64,000 nucleotides of DNA from Erpobdella octoculata (taxonomy: Eukaryota > Annelida > Clitellata > Hirudinida > Erpobdellidae): positions 18,332,977-18,396,976 of the forward strand of contig OZ022242.1 in assembly GCA_963978895.1 (NCBI GenBank), in the 5' to 3' direction. Both the position numbers and the translations under genes were made by a program. Of this stretch, positions 50,293-62,401 are shown in pieces. The first letter of the stretch is position 1; every line of letters begins with the position of its first letter. The notes under the pieces were generated by a model. That model searched no databases and was not told where the DNA came from. It saw nothing but the letters and a program-made list of their open reading frames with translations.

Positions 50293-51281
50293 TGTAACTA
50301 TGTAACTATGTAACTATGTAACTATGTAACTATGTAACTATGTAACTATGTAACTATGTAACTATGTAACTATGTAACTATGTAACTATGTAACTATGTA
50401 ACTATGTAACTATGTAACTATGTAACTATGTAACTATGTAACTATGTAACTATGTAACTATGTAACTATGTAACTATGTAACTATGTAACTATGTAACTA
50501 TGTAACTATGTAACTATGTAACTATGTAACTATGTAACTATGTAACTATGTAACTATGTAACTATGTAACTATGTAACTATGTAACTATGTAACTATGTA
50601 ACTATGTAACTATGTAACTATGTAACTATGTAACTATGTAACTATGTAACTATGTAACTATGTAACTATGTAACTATGTAACTATGTAACTATGTAACTA
50701 TGTAACTATGTAACTATGTAACTATGTAACTATGTAACTATGTAACTATGTAACTATGTAACTATGTAACTATGTAACTATGTAACTATGTAACTATGTA
50801 ACTATGTAACTATGTAACTATGTAACTATGTAACTATGTAACTATGTAACTATGTAACTATGTAACTATGTAACTATGTAACTATGTAACTATGTAACTA
50901 TGTAACTATGTAACTATGTAACTATGTAACTATGTAACTATGTAACTATGTAACTATGTAACTATGTAACTATGTAACTATGTAACTATGTAACTATGTA
51001 ACTATGTAACTATGTAACTATGTAACTATGTAACTATGTAACTATGTAACTATGTAACTATGTAACTATGTAACTATGTAACTATGTAACTATGTAACTA
51101 TGTAACTAGGTAACTATGTAACTATGTAACTATGTAACTATGTAACTATGTAACTATGTAACTATGTAACTATGTAACTATGTAACTATGTAACAATGTA
51201 ACTACGTAACTACGTAACTATGTAACTATGTAACTATGTAACTATGTAACTATGTAACTCGTAACTATGTAACTATGTAAC
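50293..51281 (+). repeat. (TGTAACTA)n array
   Basis: About 990 bp of an octamer with a handful of substitutions near 51109, 51194-51215 and 51259. The array continues after two insertions at 51531-51560 and 51764-51841. Confidence 0.97.
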
Positions 51282-51530
51282 TGTTATATCGTTTCTATTG
51301 TATAAGTTACTACGAGTTAATTTGTTATAACTATTTATTAGAAAACGAAATATAACATAGAACAAGTTCTCTTAACTTAAACTATTCAAATATACAACGA
51401 CTATCTCTCAGTAGAGTTCACTGGAAGCCACTCTGTGTAGACCGGTAAACTGTCTGTACGACTCTCCTTTATAAGCCGTCGCACCTGTTGCCTAAAGTCT
51501 AATTATTAGGAATTGTTTGGCTTCCTAACA
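51282..51530. mobile_element. Solo LTR inside the octamer array
   Basis: 249 bp starting TGTTATATCG and ending TTCCTAACA, so TGTTA/TAACA inverted termini. It is flanked by GTAAC and GAAAC, a 5-bp duplication with one difference. Its sequence is unrelated to the surrounding repeat. Confidence 0.7.
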
Positions 51531-51561
51531 GAAACTATGTAACTATGTAACTATCTAACAA

Positions 51562-51761
51562 CTCCACCTCGCTAATTGTGAGCCAGTCCCAAGCCTGGAG
51601 AAAGGAAGAGGGAAAAGTAAAAAGGATCAAATTCTGATCCACGACAGGAAATACTTAAGTGCTTCCTACATACAGCCATTAGAGTCTTAAAACACTTGGT
51701 GTAAAGGACTATAAACTATTATAAAAAAAAAATTAAAAATAAAAAATAATAAAAAAATAAA
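51562..51761 (+). mobile_element. SINE copy 2 inside the octamer array
   Basis: Head CTCCACCTCGCTAATTGTGA, then GCCAGTCCCAAGCCTGGAG, tail GGACTATAAACTATTAT plus an A-rich end. The flanks TAACTATCTAAC and TAACTATGTAAC are the likely target duplication. Confidence 0.85.
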
Positions 51762-51841
51762 ATAACTATGTAACTCTGTAATTATGTAACTATGTAACTA
51801 TGTAACTATGTAACTATGTAACTATGTAACTATGTAACTAT

Positions 51842-52623
51842 GGGTGTCTCCACAGGGAATGATTGACGGAAGCAAAACCTTTTTGAATTAACCGATCGAT
51901 CTACGACTTCAGTTTCCAATGCGGCCTTTGGGAGCAGCTGTTTCTTTCATTCTGGTTTTATAGTTCTATTAGAGATGTTTTGTCAATTGTGCAGTTTTTA
52001 GGTTCTGATTTAATATCATTGACGTATTTGTGTTTGAGCGTATCCGTAGAAGTTCTGCGTTTGTGTTATAAACTCGTCTGTTTTTTCAACTAGTCTGTGT
52101 GATATAAACTCGAATTTCTATGTCGGAAATATAATAAGACAGCGTTTCGAGGCTTGCGTAAAACCGTTCTATAACCTACTAAAGTTTTTCAAATACAAAT
52201 TTTATTGGTTCGTTGGCTCTTAGTTGAGATGAAAAATTTGAAAACACTTTTAATAAAAATTCTTAATTTTGTCAATTAAATTAGACAGTCATTAAGACAA
52301 ATAAAATAAAAGTAATCATAACATAATAAATAATTTTAAATAAATAAGAAAGTAATCACAAATAAATGAAAAAATATGAAATAAATCAGCTGCAAAAAAT
52401 GTTTTTTTTAATATTTTAAAAAATTAATAAAAAATATGTAAGAGAAATTGAATTTCGATAAAGCTATTAAATAGAAACTGAATTAAATTTCAATTTTGAA
52501 AAAGACGCAAGAAATTTTTCATTCAATTTGGTTCAAAGACTTTTATCTCTTTCAATTTTTCAGTTTTATTTCTTAAAGTAAAAAAAGGCAACAAACAAAA
52601 ATAATATTAATAATAAAAATAAC
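51842..52623. other. AT-rich DNA, nothing recognised
   Basis: A short minus-strand segment IDRLIQKGFASVNHSLW (about 51850-51900) faintly resembles the start of a Gypsy-type reverse transcriptase. It is too short to call. Confidence 0.35.
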
Positions 52624-52838
<215 letters not shown>

Positions 52839-54153
52839 TTAAAGTAAGTATTGCACAATATGTAACATAGTTATTTGTATGCCTATTCATTAATACAACA
52901 TCATATTGATTAACACAAAATCAATATTTCCAGAAGCAATTTTTCGTGGTTTCATCGAATATCCCTTCCTCACCAACAATGTGCATTGCAGATGTGACTT
53001 GCTCCATTATTTCTTTATTAATACATTTCCACTTTTTAAATTATTTATTTGTATTAACTTTACCGAGTTTGCTCGATTGTTTGCTGGAGGCATGCGTTGG
53101 TACTATTTGACATTAAAAAACATACTTACCGTGTTCAAATCAAGCTAAAGTTCGGTTTATTAAATTCGTGTCATAAAAAATGCATTCATTTACATTTTCA
53201 GATCAATTGGACAAAATTCAAATAAGATAACAAGAATAAAGTAAATAAATTTTCAAAAAGTAAACTGTTAACTTTGTTTTTAATAATTCTGTATATTTTT
53301 TAAATTAGCATTTTTTAATTCTTATATGAAACACAGTTCCCCTATTGACAGCAGTTCAATACACTGAATTTCAGCTTGATTGAATGACGAGGATTGTGTT
53401 TTTTAAGCGTCAAAAAATCCCAACGCATATTAAATTAATGTGAGACACATGCTTCCAGCAAGCAAACCAGCTAACACGATGAAGTTAATTAATACAAAAA
53501 CTTTACAAATAAAAATTTTTTTAGAAAAAAGTTTTAAGTTCATTTAAAAAAACAAAAATTAAAAATTTATAATAAAACTTTGTTTTTTTTCATAGAGATT
53601 TGAAAATTTCTTATGTTTTTTATATAGAAATTAAAAACTGCCAATTAAAAAAATATACAAGATTTGTGAAAAACGAAGTTTTTTAAGCAATTCACTTGTT
53701 CATTCATTTTTTACTTATTTTTCCATTTCTTTAATTAACCTTTTGTTTTTCTTTGTACTTTTGTGTTTATTTATTTTACTCCTTTTTTTCTTCTTTTTTC
53801 TCTTTTCTTTTTCTTACTTTTTTTCCTATCTCTCGTTTCCTTTTTTACTTTCAATATTTCTTTTTCTCTTTCTTTCTGTCTGTTTTTTTTTTCTTTTATT
53901 TGTTTATATTTTTAATCTTCTTCTTCAAGTTGCTGATTGCTAATTAATTAATCAATTTCAATTTATTTAGTCATTCATTCAATCAATCGGATAATTTCTT
54001 TATAATCCATCTATCTATTTAGTCGGCTTTTCGTTTCTTTGAATCACGTGACTATTCTTTTAAGAGTTTTTTTCGTTCGTTCATTTGTCAGGCTGTTTTC
54101 TAAAATACTTCCTTATCAAATATATAAAACATGCATACACACCATTTTTTTAG
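52839..54153. other. AT-rich and pyrimidine-rich DNA upstream of the CUB exons
   Basis: No earlier exon of the CUB gene could be recognised. T/C-rich stretches at 53700-53930 could be intronic. Confidence 0.4.
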
Positions 54154-54337
54154 GTTGCGAATGTCTGGTTTTTGAAAGCAACGGCAAAGCTGAAGAGTCT
54201 AGTTTTTCATCGATCGGCTATCCGGCTAACTACCCGGCTAATGTGAGCTGTATACTCTACACGTTTGTAGCCGATGAAAAAGAAATAGTGGAAGTGTCCT
54301 TCGTTTATTTCAATCTCAGACCACCTGTTTTTGGCAG
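54154..54337 (+). CDS. CUB gene exon: first half of CUB1
   Basis: Acceptor CCATTTTTTTAG/GTTGCG and donor GGCAG/GTGCGT. It encodes CECLVFESN through SSIGYPANYPANVSC to FNLRPPVFG, the N-terminal strands of a CUB domain. Confidence 0.85.
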
Positions 54338-55444
54338 GTGCGTGTTAATATTATTTTTTGAACGGTTGGTGACCTCTGATTATTGTTGAGCTCGATTGAC
54401 CTTTATCATCATCACCATAACTTTATATCAATTCATGCATAACCAATCACCATCGTCATTGTTATCACTGTTACCTATTAACATCAGTGTTGGGAAATAA
54501 CACATTCAAAAAAATAGATTACTGTAACAAAAATACATTTGTAGTAACAAGTAACATATCTTGTTTGTTAGACTTTAACAAAATAAAGTAACGTATTTAA
54601 TTTTTTTGACTAACATGAAACTATTTTCTTGTTAAATTTTATTGTGTAATTATTAGTTTAAAGATTAAGTTTTGTTCTTTTTAACTGCTTTAAAATATAA
54701 CTAAAACCCACTTATATTTATAATTTAGCAACTTGTGGTAGTTTTTTTCTAGATGTTTGTTTATATTTTGTTTTAAACTCGTTCCATGCTTAGTTATGGC
54801 TGATCAGATTGTCATCCAACAGTTAAATCACCTAGGAGATGATAGTTTCTAGAAACATCTTCTATTATGAGTTCCTGACTAAAGTTGAATTTTATTTATT
54901 TCAATTAGTTTACAATCAAATAATTTATAGTTTTAGGTTTTTTTTCTACATGTTTTTGTGTTTTTCGTACGTTTGAAATATTCCACAAAATTTAAAAAGT
55001 TATGCAATTACATCAACTCTGAGGAAAACAAGAGATGTTTTTGCGGAGGCCAAAATTTTTTTCCCCTATTACTACAAAAAACATTAGGTTTATAATTAAA
55101 TATTTTCTTTAAGACTGGCTGTTTGTTTAAATTTATAGTTTTCTAAGCGACGGTACTGCAAAATAACTTTTTATTGATTTGTAAAGATGACTAGTTTATT
55201 CTTAATGTTTAACTTTTACCTGTTACTAGTTACGTGTTAGAGATGCAGTTATGTTTTATAACTGTCTAAGTTTTTATTTAGCGTACCTAACATTGGTTTC
55301 TCCTGCCATTATCTACATTGACATGTTCATCGTTATTAGTACCATCGTCACTGTCACTATCATCTTCATAGTTCTTTTTGTCATCACCATCATTATTTTC
55401 ATCATCACTATCATCATTATCACCACCATCAACATCATCAACGT

Positions 55445-55504
<60 letters not shown>

Positions 55505-58500
55505 AACCATCATCATCATCATCGTCGTCGTAGTCGTCATCATCATCATCGTTATTTTTATTGTCGTAATTATTGTTATCATTTCATCTATTCATGACAC
55601 GCTATAGTGAAACAAAACCATGATATCGATGATATTTACCAAACGTCGGTATGCAAATTGAAAAGAAAAGCATATAAAATAGATACATAATATGTATTAT
55701 GTATCTATTTTATATGATTTTCACAATACATTCATATTACATTCACAATACATTCATATTACATTCACAATACATTCATATTACATTCACAATACATTCA
55801 TATTACATTCACAATACATTCATATTACATTCACAATACATTCATATTACATTCACAATACATTCATATTACATTCACAATACATTCATATTACATTCAC
55901 AATACATTCATATTACATTCACAATACATTCATATTACATTCACAATACATTCATATTACATTCACAATACATTCATATTACATTCACAATACATTCATA
56001 TTACATTCACAATACATTCATATTACATTCACAATACATTCATATTACATTCACAATACATTCATATTACATTCACAATACATTCATATTACATTCACAA
56101 TACATTCATATTACATTCACAATACATTCATATTACATTCACAATACATTCATATTACATTCACAATACATTCATATTACATTCACAATACATTCATATT
56201 ACATTCACATTACATTCACAATACATTCATATTACATTCACAATACATTCATATTACATTCACAATACATTCATATTACATTCACAATACATTCATATTA
56301 CATTCACAATACATTCATATTACATTCACAATACATTCATATTACATTCACAATACATTCATATTACATTCACAATACATTCATATTACATTCACAATAC
56401 ATTCATATTACATTCACAATACATTCATATTACATTCACAATACATTCATATTACATTCACAATACATTCATATTACATTCACAATACATTCATATTACA
56501 TTCACAATACATTCATATTACATTCACAATACATTCATATTACATTCACGCAGCCCTGCCCAGTCCATTTCATAAACTAAATTTTCAGCGCAGGCCTGTT
56601 TTCACAGGCTTCCGTCCTTATACTTGGCACAAAAGCTTCGAAAACCTAAAATGACGGACTGGCCTGGCAGTGCAGTGTTCTAATTCACACTACATTTATA
56701 ATACATTCCCACTACATTTATAATAAATTCACAATACATTTGTGACAGTCACAAACCATTCATAATACATTCACAATACATTCACAATACATTTACAAGA
56801 CATACACAATATTTTCACAATATATTCACAATACATTTACAAGACTTTCACAATACAGCCACAGTACATTTATAACACACTAGCGAGGTTACCTGGCATG
56901 CCCGGAGTTTTCAGAGGTTTTTATATCGTGTTTCTCTCTCGCTTCTGTTTCTTTCCCCGCTTACGTTCCCGCTCCTGCTCACTTTCCTGCTCTTTCTTGC
57001 TCTCCCGCTTCCTTTCCTTTTTTTGTTCGCTCTCCCTTCCGCTTCCTCTCCCTTTCTCGCTCGCTCTCCCGCTCCCGGTCGCTTTCCCGTTCCCGCTCCG
57101 TTCTCACTCACTTTCCCCGTTCCCGCTTGCTTTCCCTAACCTTTTCTTTTTTCAACTTTCTCCTAACTCATTTTTATCCATAAAACGTGAAATAAATTTG
57201 CTAAAAGCTGCATGAAACCTTCCTACTTTGTTTCGTAAATTAAATTTGAACTTTGTTACGCATTAGCCTTTGATGTTCGTAAGTTGGCACTTTTTGCCTG
57301 GAAAGTGTTTTGGTCCATTACAGTCAATTTTAAATCAGAATGTCAGCCTGCATTTTATATCCAAGACTTTCAATTTATGCAATTTGATTCTAGAAAAAAG
57401 TATGTCGGCAATAGTGTATTTCAAAGAAAAAAAGTCACCCTTATATTTAGATAAATTCGCCAAGCATCAGTTTTGTAAAAAAAATCCACTTTTGACAATA
57501 CCAGTCTGTTTATGCCATGCTGTTTTCAAATTTCAAATTTTCATAACCCATTGCTCTTGTATGAAAGAAGCATCTCTAGAGTTGTTTGTATCCGGAGACC
57601 CGACAAGATCTAACATATGCGCTCCAACAAATTTACACGTGTACATTTTTCTTCCAGAAAAAGCTGATAACTGGGGGGAAAGGAGGAGAAAAGGTAGTCA
57701 TAAGTATTTTTTTTAATTTTCCAAAACCTCATACACTTTTGGCTCCATAAATAGCTGATGAACGAGTGGTTACATAGTCGTAGGGTACTAGTTTTAGGTA
57801 CTTACTTTTCCAAAACAATGTTGCGCTCCTTCGAAAAGGATTTTGTCGACCTTACCAAATAGCGCCAGAGAACACATGTTCTCTGCCCTCACTCTTAGTT
57901 ACGACTCTGAGGCATTTCTGCTCACTATATATTCACTATACATTCACGATCCGTTTACGATAAATTAACAACACATTCACAATACATTCACAATACATTC
58001 ACAATACATTAACAATACTTTAAGAACAAAATCCCAATACATATATATTACATTCAAAATACATTTATAACACATTAACAATACATTTAGCTTTATTTTC
58101 TTATGCTCACATTTAACTGTTATTCGTTACGCCGTCACTTTTGTTCAAAACTTGTTTTGCTGTAAGCGACTAATAAATATCAAAAATAATAAATTTATTA
58201 CACATTCACAACACATTTACGTTACACTCACAATAAACTTACAAATCAACTTACAAACTCCACGACAGATGTCTCGATTACGTACGTCTTTTTCTCGACC
58301 TCGAAAGACCGGAAGTTACTGAGCGTCACGTGGCAAACGCTGAGTTGTGCGGCCAAGATGGCGTCTCCGAACAAGCAACGTTCTATTCGTCAAAAAGAAC
58401 TTTAATGGTTGAGTTTCACTCTCAGCCAAAACGGGAGTTGCGGGACGTCAGTCAGAGTGGTAGTTTTGGAAAGAGTGGTAATGGTTGTACCAGTAGCAAT

Positions 58501-60800
58501 GGTGATAGTGGTGGTAAAAGTGGTAGTGGTGATGGTGGTGATGGGGGTAATAATGGTGTTACTAGCAACTGCAACAACGACCAGCCATTAGTGGTAAATA
58601 CCGATGTCAAGTCTTCGGGAGTGTTTGACGTTGACCGGCGGAAACCGAGAAACGTGCAAGGCGACGGAACTGAAGAAACAAAAAGCATCAGGCCTCTCGG
58701 CTTTTTGGCAAAATTCAAGTTTCTCGATAAAAGTAAATATCATCATTTTCGACAAAAAATTTTTAATTCAAACAAATTAACAGTAATAAATTGATCTTTA
58801 ACTTTACTGTAAATTCCATTCCAGCCAACAAGTTAATGTCGTTTGTCCTCAATATATTGCAGTACTTTGACAAGTTCAACCTGATTGAATCATTCTTTTA
58901 ACACTTTTTTCTTTCTCTTTTTTTTCTTTTTTTTCAGTGGCGCACTTAAGATATTGTTTTGGGAGAGAAAAGTTTTGAAAAAAATTTGGAAGGCTTGAAA
59001 ATTGTTTTGAAGGGTATGGCCATTTTTTCTGCTTTGATAATTTATACTTCTTAAATTCTATTAAACAACAAACGTTTTTAATACAGTTAAATTAAATTTG
59101 ATTTTAGAGAGCAGAATATTTTTTTTAATTAAAATAAATTCAAAAAATTATTATATGTCAAGAATTATTATGTATTAATTAGACAAACAAGTTATTTTAG
59201 TTTGATAATATATCAGCCATTTTATAAAAAAAATAGTGCGGACTATCTATACAAACACAATAAAGTTTAACCACTTAATCTTTTCTCGAATTAAAAATTT
59301 ATAAAAACAGTTTTTTTGCTAGATATTTATATAAAACCCCCAAAAATTTTCATAAAAGCAAAACAATGTTTTTGTATAATAATTTATAGTCCTTTACACA
59401 AGGTGTTTTAATACTGTAGCTGTACTGTATGGATGTAATAGAACCTATATAATGGCTAAGTAACAAAAATAACCTTACATTAGTCTTTCTGTGATTTTAT
59501 CATCAGTTATATATATATATAGTTTATATATATATTTTCATGCAGCGCAATTTCTTTGAAATTTTTTGAAAAGTGGGATGTTTAACTGCAAATTTTCTTT
59601 TTGATGGTAAATAAACATAAATATTTTTACAGTAATCTTTCTTTTTTAATTTACACTAAATCAAGCCGAGTAATACGTTTAATGCAATGAAAAAAAATTC
59701 TGAAATAATTTCGGGGAGAGTTCTAACCCAGAAACCTTTCTCTTTGGGTGCGCCCCTGGTCCGACATACACTTAAACACGTCGAGTTTTCTTGCATTAAA
59801 AATCGAAAATAATTTTGGGGGATTTAATTCCCAGAAACCTCCATGAACCCCAATGCTTCTTCTCATTTTCCTGTCCTTCTATCTTTCACTTTCTTTTCTT
59901 TATATCTTTTTATTTTATTTTTGTTTTTTTGCTTTTTCAAGCTCAAGCGTAGATAACGGTTCAATTAACATAACGGCACAATATTTCTTTTTATTTCAAT
60001 CCTGCTCATTTCTTGTGTTCATTTACTCTGTTCATCCATGCAGAACGTTTTGAAGTGACAGGAGCGAATAACAAATACGGCACAGAATGCGATTCAGATT
60101 TCTTCAGCAATCGAAACTTCAAGAACGGAACTTTCTTTTCACCTGGTTTTCCTCAAAACTACAGGCCCGGTATAGCCTGCGTGTTTTCTTTTCATGCCCT
60201 TAGCGGTGAGAAAATCAGGATCACTTTTTTGAAAGTCAATCTTGCCCCAAAGTAATTTTTAGATTTTTAATAAACGTAACAATGTTTAAATGTTTTATTA
60301 ACATACTACTAGACAGAAAACACTAAAATTTCAAAAATAATTAAATTATTGTGTATTTATCGTCGTTCACCCTTACGTTGATTCATACATAATTCAAATC
60401 AGCCAGCAGCCAATGATGACTCAACGACAGGTTGACTGCGTACACCTGAGAGATCGTGACCTCACTCAAACCAGCAACTTTGGACCAATCAGAAAAAGCA
60501 TCTGCGGTGATCGTGCCAATCCACAGCTGCCGTTTATTTTTATTTCAACCGGTCAACGACTAGACATAGAATTCAAAACATGGGACCACCACTTCGGAAG
60601 AAACACCCATCAGGGTTTTGCGGCAATTTTTGAATTTCTCAACCAGTCAGCGATACCTACGACGACAACGACTACCACAACCACAACTACAATAACCACT
60701 ACGACCACTGCGTCGGCTAATTACGCCGACGGACTGACCAAAAAGGACGTGAGCTCAATGAAGCAAGACAAACCGGCTTCTGTTCATTCGGAACATCTGG
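54154..60800 (+). CDS. Two-CUB-domain extracellular protein, SOL-1-like, partial gene
   Basis: Exons are 54154-54337, 58269-58732, 60044-60251 and 60403-60800. All introns are GT-AG, and the split codons (AG/A, A/AA, AA/C) all join in frame. Exons 1-2 form CUB1: cysteines in ECLVFE, NVSCILY, RCLDYVRLFLD and ELCGQD, ending GFLAKFKFLD. Exons 3-4 form CUB2: cysteines in TECDSDFFS, GIACVFSFHA, QVDCVHLRD and SICGD, ending GFAAIFEFLNQ. Each domain has the four cysteines of a CUB fold. Exon 2 adds about 80 Gly/Ser/Asn-rich residues near the end of CUB1, encoded by imperfect GGT/GAT triplets. A Thr-rich linker (about 20 Thr) follows CUB2. The paired CUB layout resembles SOL-1, the glutamate-receptor auxiliary protein, and its invertebrate relatives. 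This is inferred, since many secreted proteins have CUB pairs. The signal peptide exon lies upstream and was not found. Confidence 0.85.
55448..55550 (+). repeat. (ATC)n array in the first CUB intron
   Basis: CATCAT run with GTCGTC variants, flanked by irregular ATC-rich DNA from 55320 to 55590. Confidence 0.9.
55671..55716. repeat. 46-bp perfect palindrome
   Basis: 22-base arms (55671-55692 and 55695-55716), exact reverse complements around TG. The left arm starts CATATAAAATAGATAC. It stands immediately before the 22-bp minisatellite. Confidence 0.95.
55720..56549 (+). repeat. 22-bp minisatellite
   Basis: About 38 copies of a unit made of two related 11-mers, ATTCACAATAC and ATTCATATTAC, almost without variation. 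One irregular unit (ATTCACATTAC) occurs near 56205. The long frames across it are artefacts. Confidence 0.97.
56552..56677. mobile_element. Possible short MITE with GGCCTGG motifs
   Basis: Ends CAGCCCTGCCCAGTCC and, complemented, CTGCACTGCCAGGCCAGTCC are partly alike. A related patch lies at 21306-21415. No target duplication is clear. Confidence 0.35.
56678..56879 (+). repeat. Degenerate ACATTCACAAT repeats
   Basis: Loose copies of the 11-mer ATTCACAATAC continue here and again at 57940-58090 and 58200-58240, with the transposons inserted between. Confidence 0.7.
56880..57320 (+). mobile_element. TTGCCCGGGG interspersed element in the first CUB intron
   Basis: It starts CACTAGCGAGGTTACCTGGC, then ATGCCCGGAGTTTTCAGAGG and a pyrimidine-rich stretch, then TAAAACGTGAAATAAATTTG and TTTTTGCCTGGAAAGTGTTT. 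Confidence 0.7.
57321..58268. other. Intronic DNA
   Basis: A 148-codon open frame at 57270-57716 has no domain I recognise and overlaps the repeat, so it is not called. Degenerate 11-mer repeats follow. Confidence 0.4.
58269..58732 (+). CDS. CUB gene exon: second half of CUB1 with low-complexity insertion
   Basis: Acceptor CTCCACGACAG/A and donor GATAAAA/GTAAAT. It encodes RCLDYVRLFLDLERP, ELCGQD, TFYSSKRTLMVEFHS, then the Gly/Ser/Asn-rich insertion, then RPLGFLAKFKFLD. Confidence 0.85.
58733..60043 (+). other. Second CUB intron
   Basis: AT-rich, with a SINE fragment at 59370-59440 and a short (TA)n near 59509-59535. Confidence 0.6.
59370..59440 (-). mobile_element. SINE copy 4, 3' fragment
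   Basis: TATAATAATTTATAGTCCTT, then ACACAAGGTGTTTTAA, matches the complement of the SINE tail. The head is missing. Confidence 0.6.
60044..60251 (+). CDS. CUB gene exon: first half of CUB2
   Basis: Acceptor TTCATCCATGCAG/AACG and donor CCCCAAA/GTAATT. It encodes FEVTGANNKYGTECDSDFF, FKNGTFFSPGFPQNYRPG and IACVFSFHALSGEK. Confidence 0.88.
60403..60800 (+). CDS. CUB gene exon: second half of CUB2 and Thr-rich linker
   Basis: Acceptor TTCAAATCAG/CCAG and donor CATCTGG/GTGAGC. It encodes QVDCVHLRDRDLTQ, SICGDRANPQLPFIFIS, RLDIEFKTWDHHFG and GFAAIFEFLNQ, then a Thr-rich run (ACN triplets), a likely O-glycosylated stalk. Both splice choices keep the frame. Confidence 0.85.
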
Positions 60801-61049
60801 GTGAGCATCCATATGCTATGTTTTTAATAAATAGACGTGTAATTTATTTGTTTACTTGCTCAATAAATAATAATTGATCGATGGTCATTTTAGTTGAATA
60901 ACAATAAAAAAAAGAAAATAAAGATGAGAAAGAAGAGAAAATATTTTTTTTAAATCGTACGCTCATTGATTTTCCAATTTCTCTTCTTGACTTTCTACTT
61001 CTTTTGTTTTTTTTATATTTTTCTTTCTTTCATCTCTTCCTTTTCTTTC

Positions 61050-61400
61050 CTAAGAGAGAACGAATAAATCCAAGCCAGTGGAATCGATTCCCGCGGTCTC
61101 CAAGCGGGGATTTGGCTGGCACAGCGAAGGGTGGGGCGTGATGTGAGGGAGCTTAATAGAAAGTCCAGTGAGAGCCATCAATTTCACGTGCGAATTTTGC
61201 CAGTCGGTTGAATAATTTAAAAGAGTGCCGGCGCTTTCCCGCGGCAGATAAATTACCCTCGGCGCTTCCAGGCCCTGATAGCTCTGGCGGCTTAGTCGAT
61301 ATTTCGAGCCAATATGTAGTCGATTAAAATGTAACTTCAATGGTTTTTATTTAATCCAGCAGATTAATTGGCTGGGGGGAATAATCGCGTGTTAGCAATT
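61050..61400. other. GC-richer island with homeodomain-like sites
   Basis: A 350-bp stretch clearly richer in G and C than its surroundings, including GCGCTTCCAGGCCCTGATAG and CAGATTAATTGGCTGGG. It is partly overlapped by the tentative last exon. It could be a conserved non-coding element or enhancer, but nothing in the window proves this. Confidence 0.35.
61055..61146 (+). CDS. Tentative last exon of the CUB gene
   Basis: After a pyrimidine-rich tract, the acceptor TTTCCTAAG at 61054 joins in phase with the previous donor and gives about 30 residues (ERTNKSKPVESIPAVSKRG, then FGWHSEGWGVM) and a stop at 61144-61146. A second acceptor four bases on is also open for a similar length, so the choice is uncertain. 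The gene may instead continue beyond the window. Confidence 0.3.
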
Positions 61401-62401
61401 AAAAATACATTTATATCAAAATCTCCCACTTCTTTAATTCGAACGTATTTATATATTATAGTAATTTGTACATATTTAAAATTATAGTAATTTTGAATGA
61501 CTTCAAAGTTTCAATTTTTTCTCAACTTCAATTTCAATCGACTAATCATTTCCTTGCAACTTCAAACATGCAGGAACAAAATCAACATTATTACATTTTT
61601 TCAAATTTCATTTTCGCGGACAAAAGAATCTTTAATTCAAAAAATTACAAAAGTCTTCGTTTCATATCAAAGAGACTTCAGCGCATTTTTTATTATTGCA
61701 TTAAAAAACGTAGCTTTCCTTTTCTTTTTTAAATTTATAAATGCTTACGATTTAAAAATAAATCAGTCAGTTTTACAATTTAAATTTTACAATTTAAAAT
61801 AACTGTATTGTTCAAACATAATTCTTGGCGCTTCGGTACATTGTTGGTAATATTGGGCTAAAGGCTAAATGCAAAATAAATCTCAAACATCTTTTTAAAT
61901 AGTCATGTCGGTTTTAATTCTAATTAAATCAGTTTTATAATTTAATTGACTAATATTGCCGATATTTTAAATTTATTATTATTTGCATTGAACAGTAGCT
62001 GAGAGGCAAATAATTGTTTTGTACCATAAGCCTATGAGGGCCTATCTAGGCTTGGCCTAAGCCATAAGCGGCACCGAAAAAACCAAAAAGCAAAAAATAT
62101 GGCGACACTTGCATAAGAAAACAAACATTTTACCAGGATTTAAAAAAGAAACAATGTTTGTCGTATATTTAGAAACTTTTAAAACCAATAAGTAGTATCC
62201 TTCAATGTACCATTTACATTGCAGATTGGAGTGAAAAGGTACGCTGAGGATACAAATAAATTGAAATAAAACACTAATAAATAATTTTTATTGTGAATTT
62301 ATTTTAATAAATTATAAATTTTATAAATATTAATTTTAATGTCTAACACATTTTCCGCTCACCACTCGGTAACTCAGAGAGGTTAACATAAATTTATCAA
62401 C
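61401..62401. other. AT-rich DNA, nothing recognised
   Basis: Short frames without family motifs and no repeats defined. Confidence 0.45.

Noticed and set aside
51850..51900. Gypsy reverse transcriptase start
   Set aside because: Only about 17 residues with weak similarity and a stop close by.
55692..56654. Two frames of about 300 codons
   Set aside because: They arise because the 22-bp minisatellite has no stop in several frames.
57270..57716. 148-codon plus-strand frame in the first CUB intron
   Set aside because: It overlaps an interspersed repeat and has no recognisable domain or splice context.
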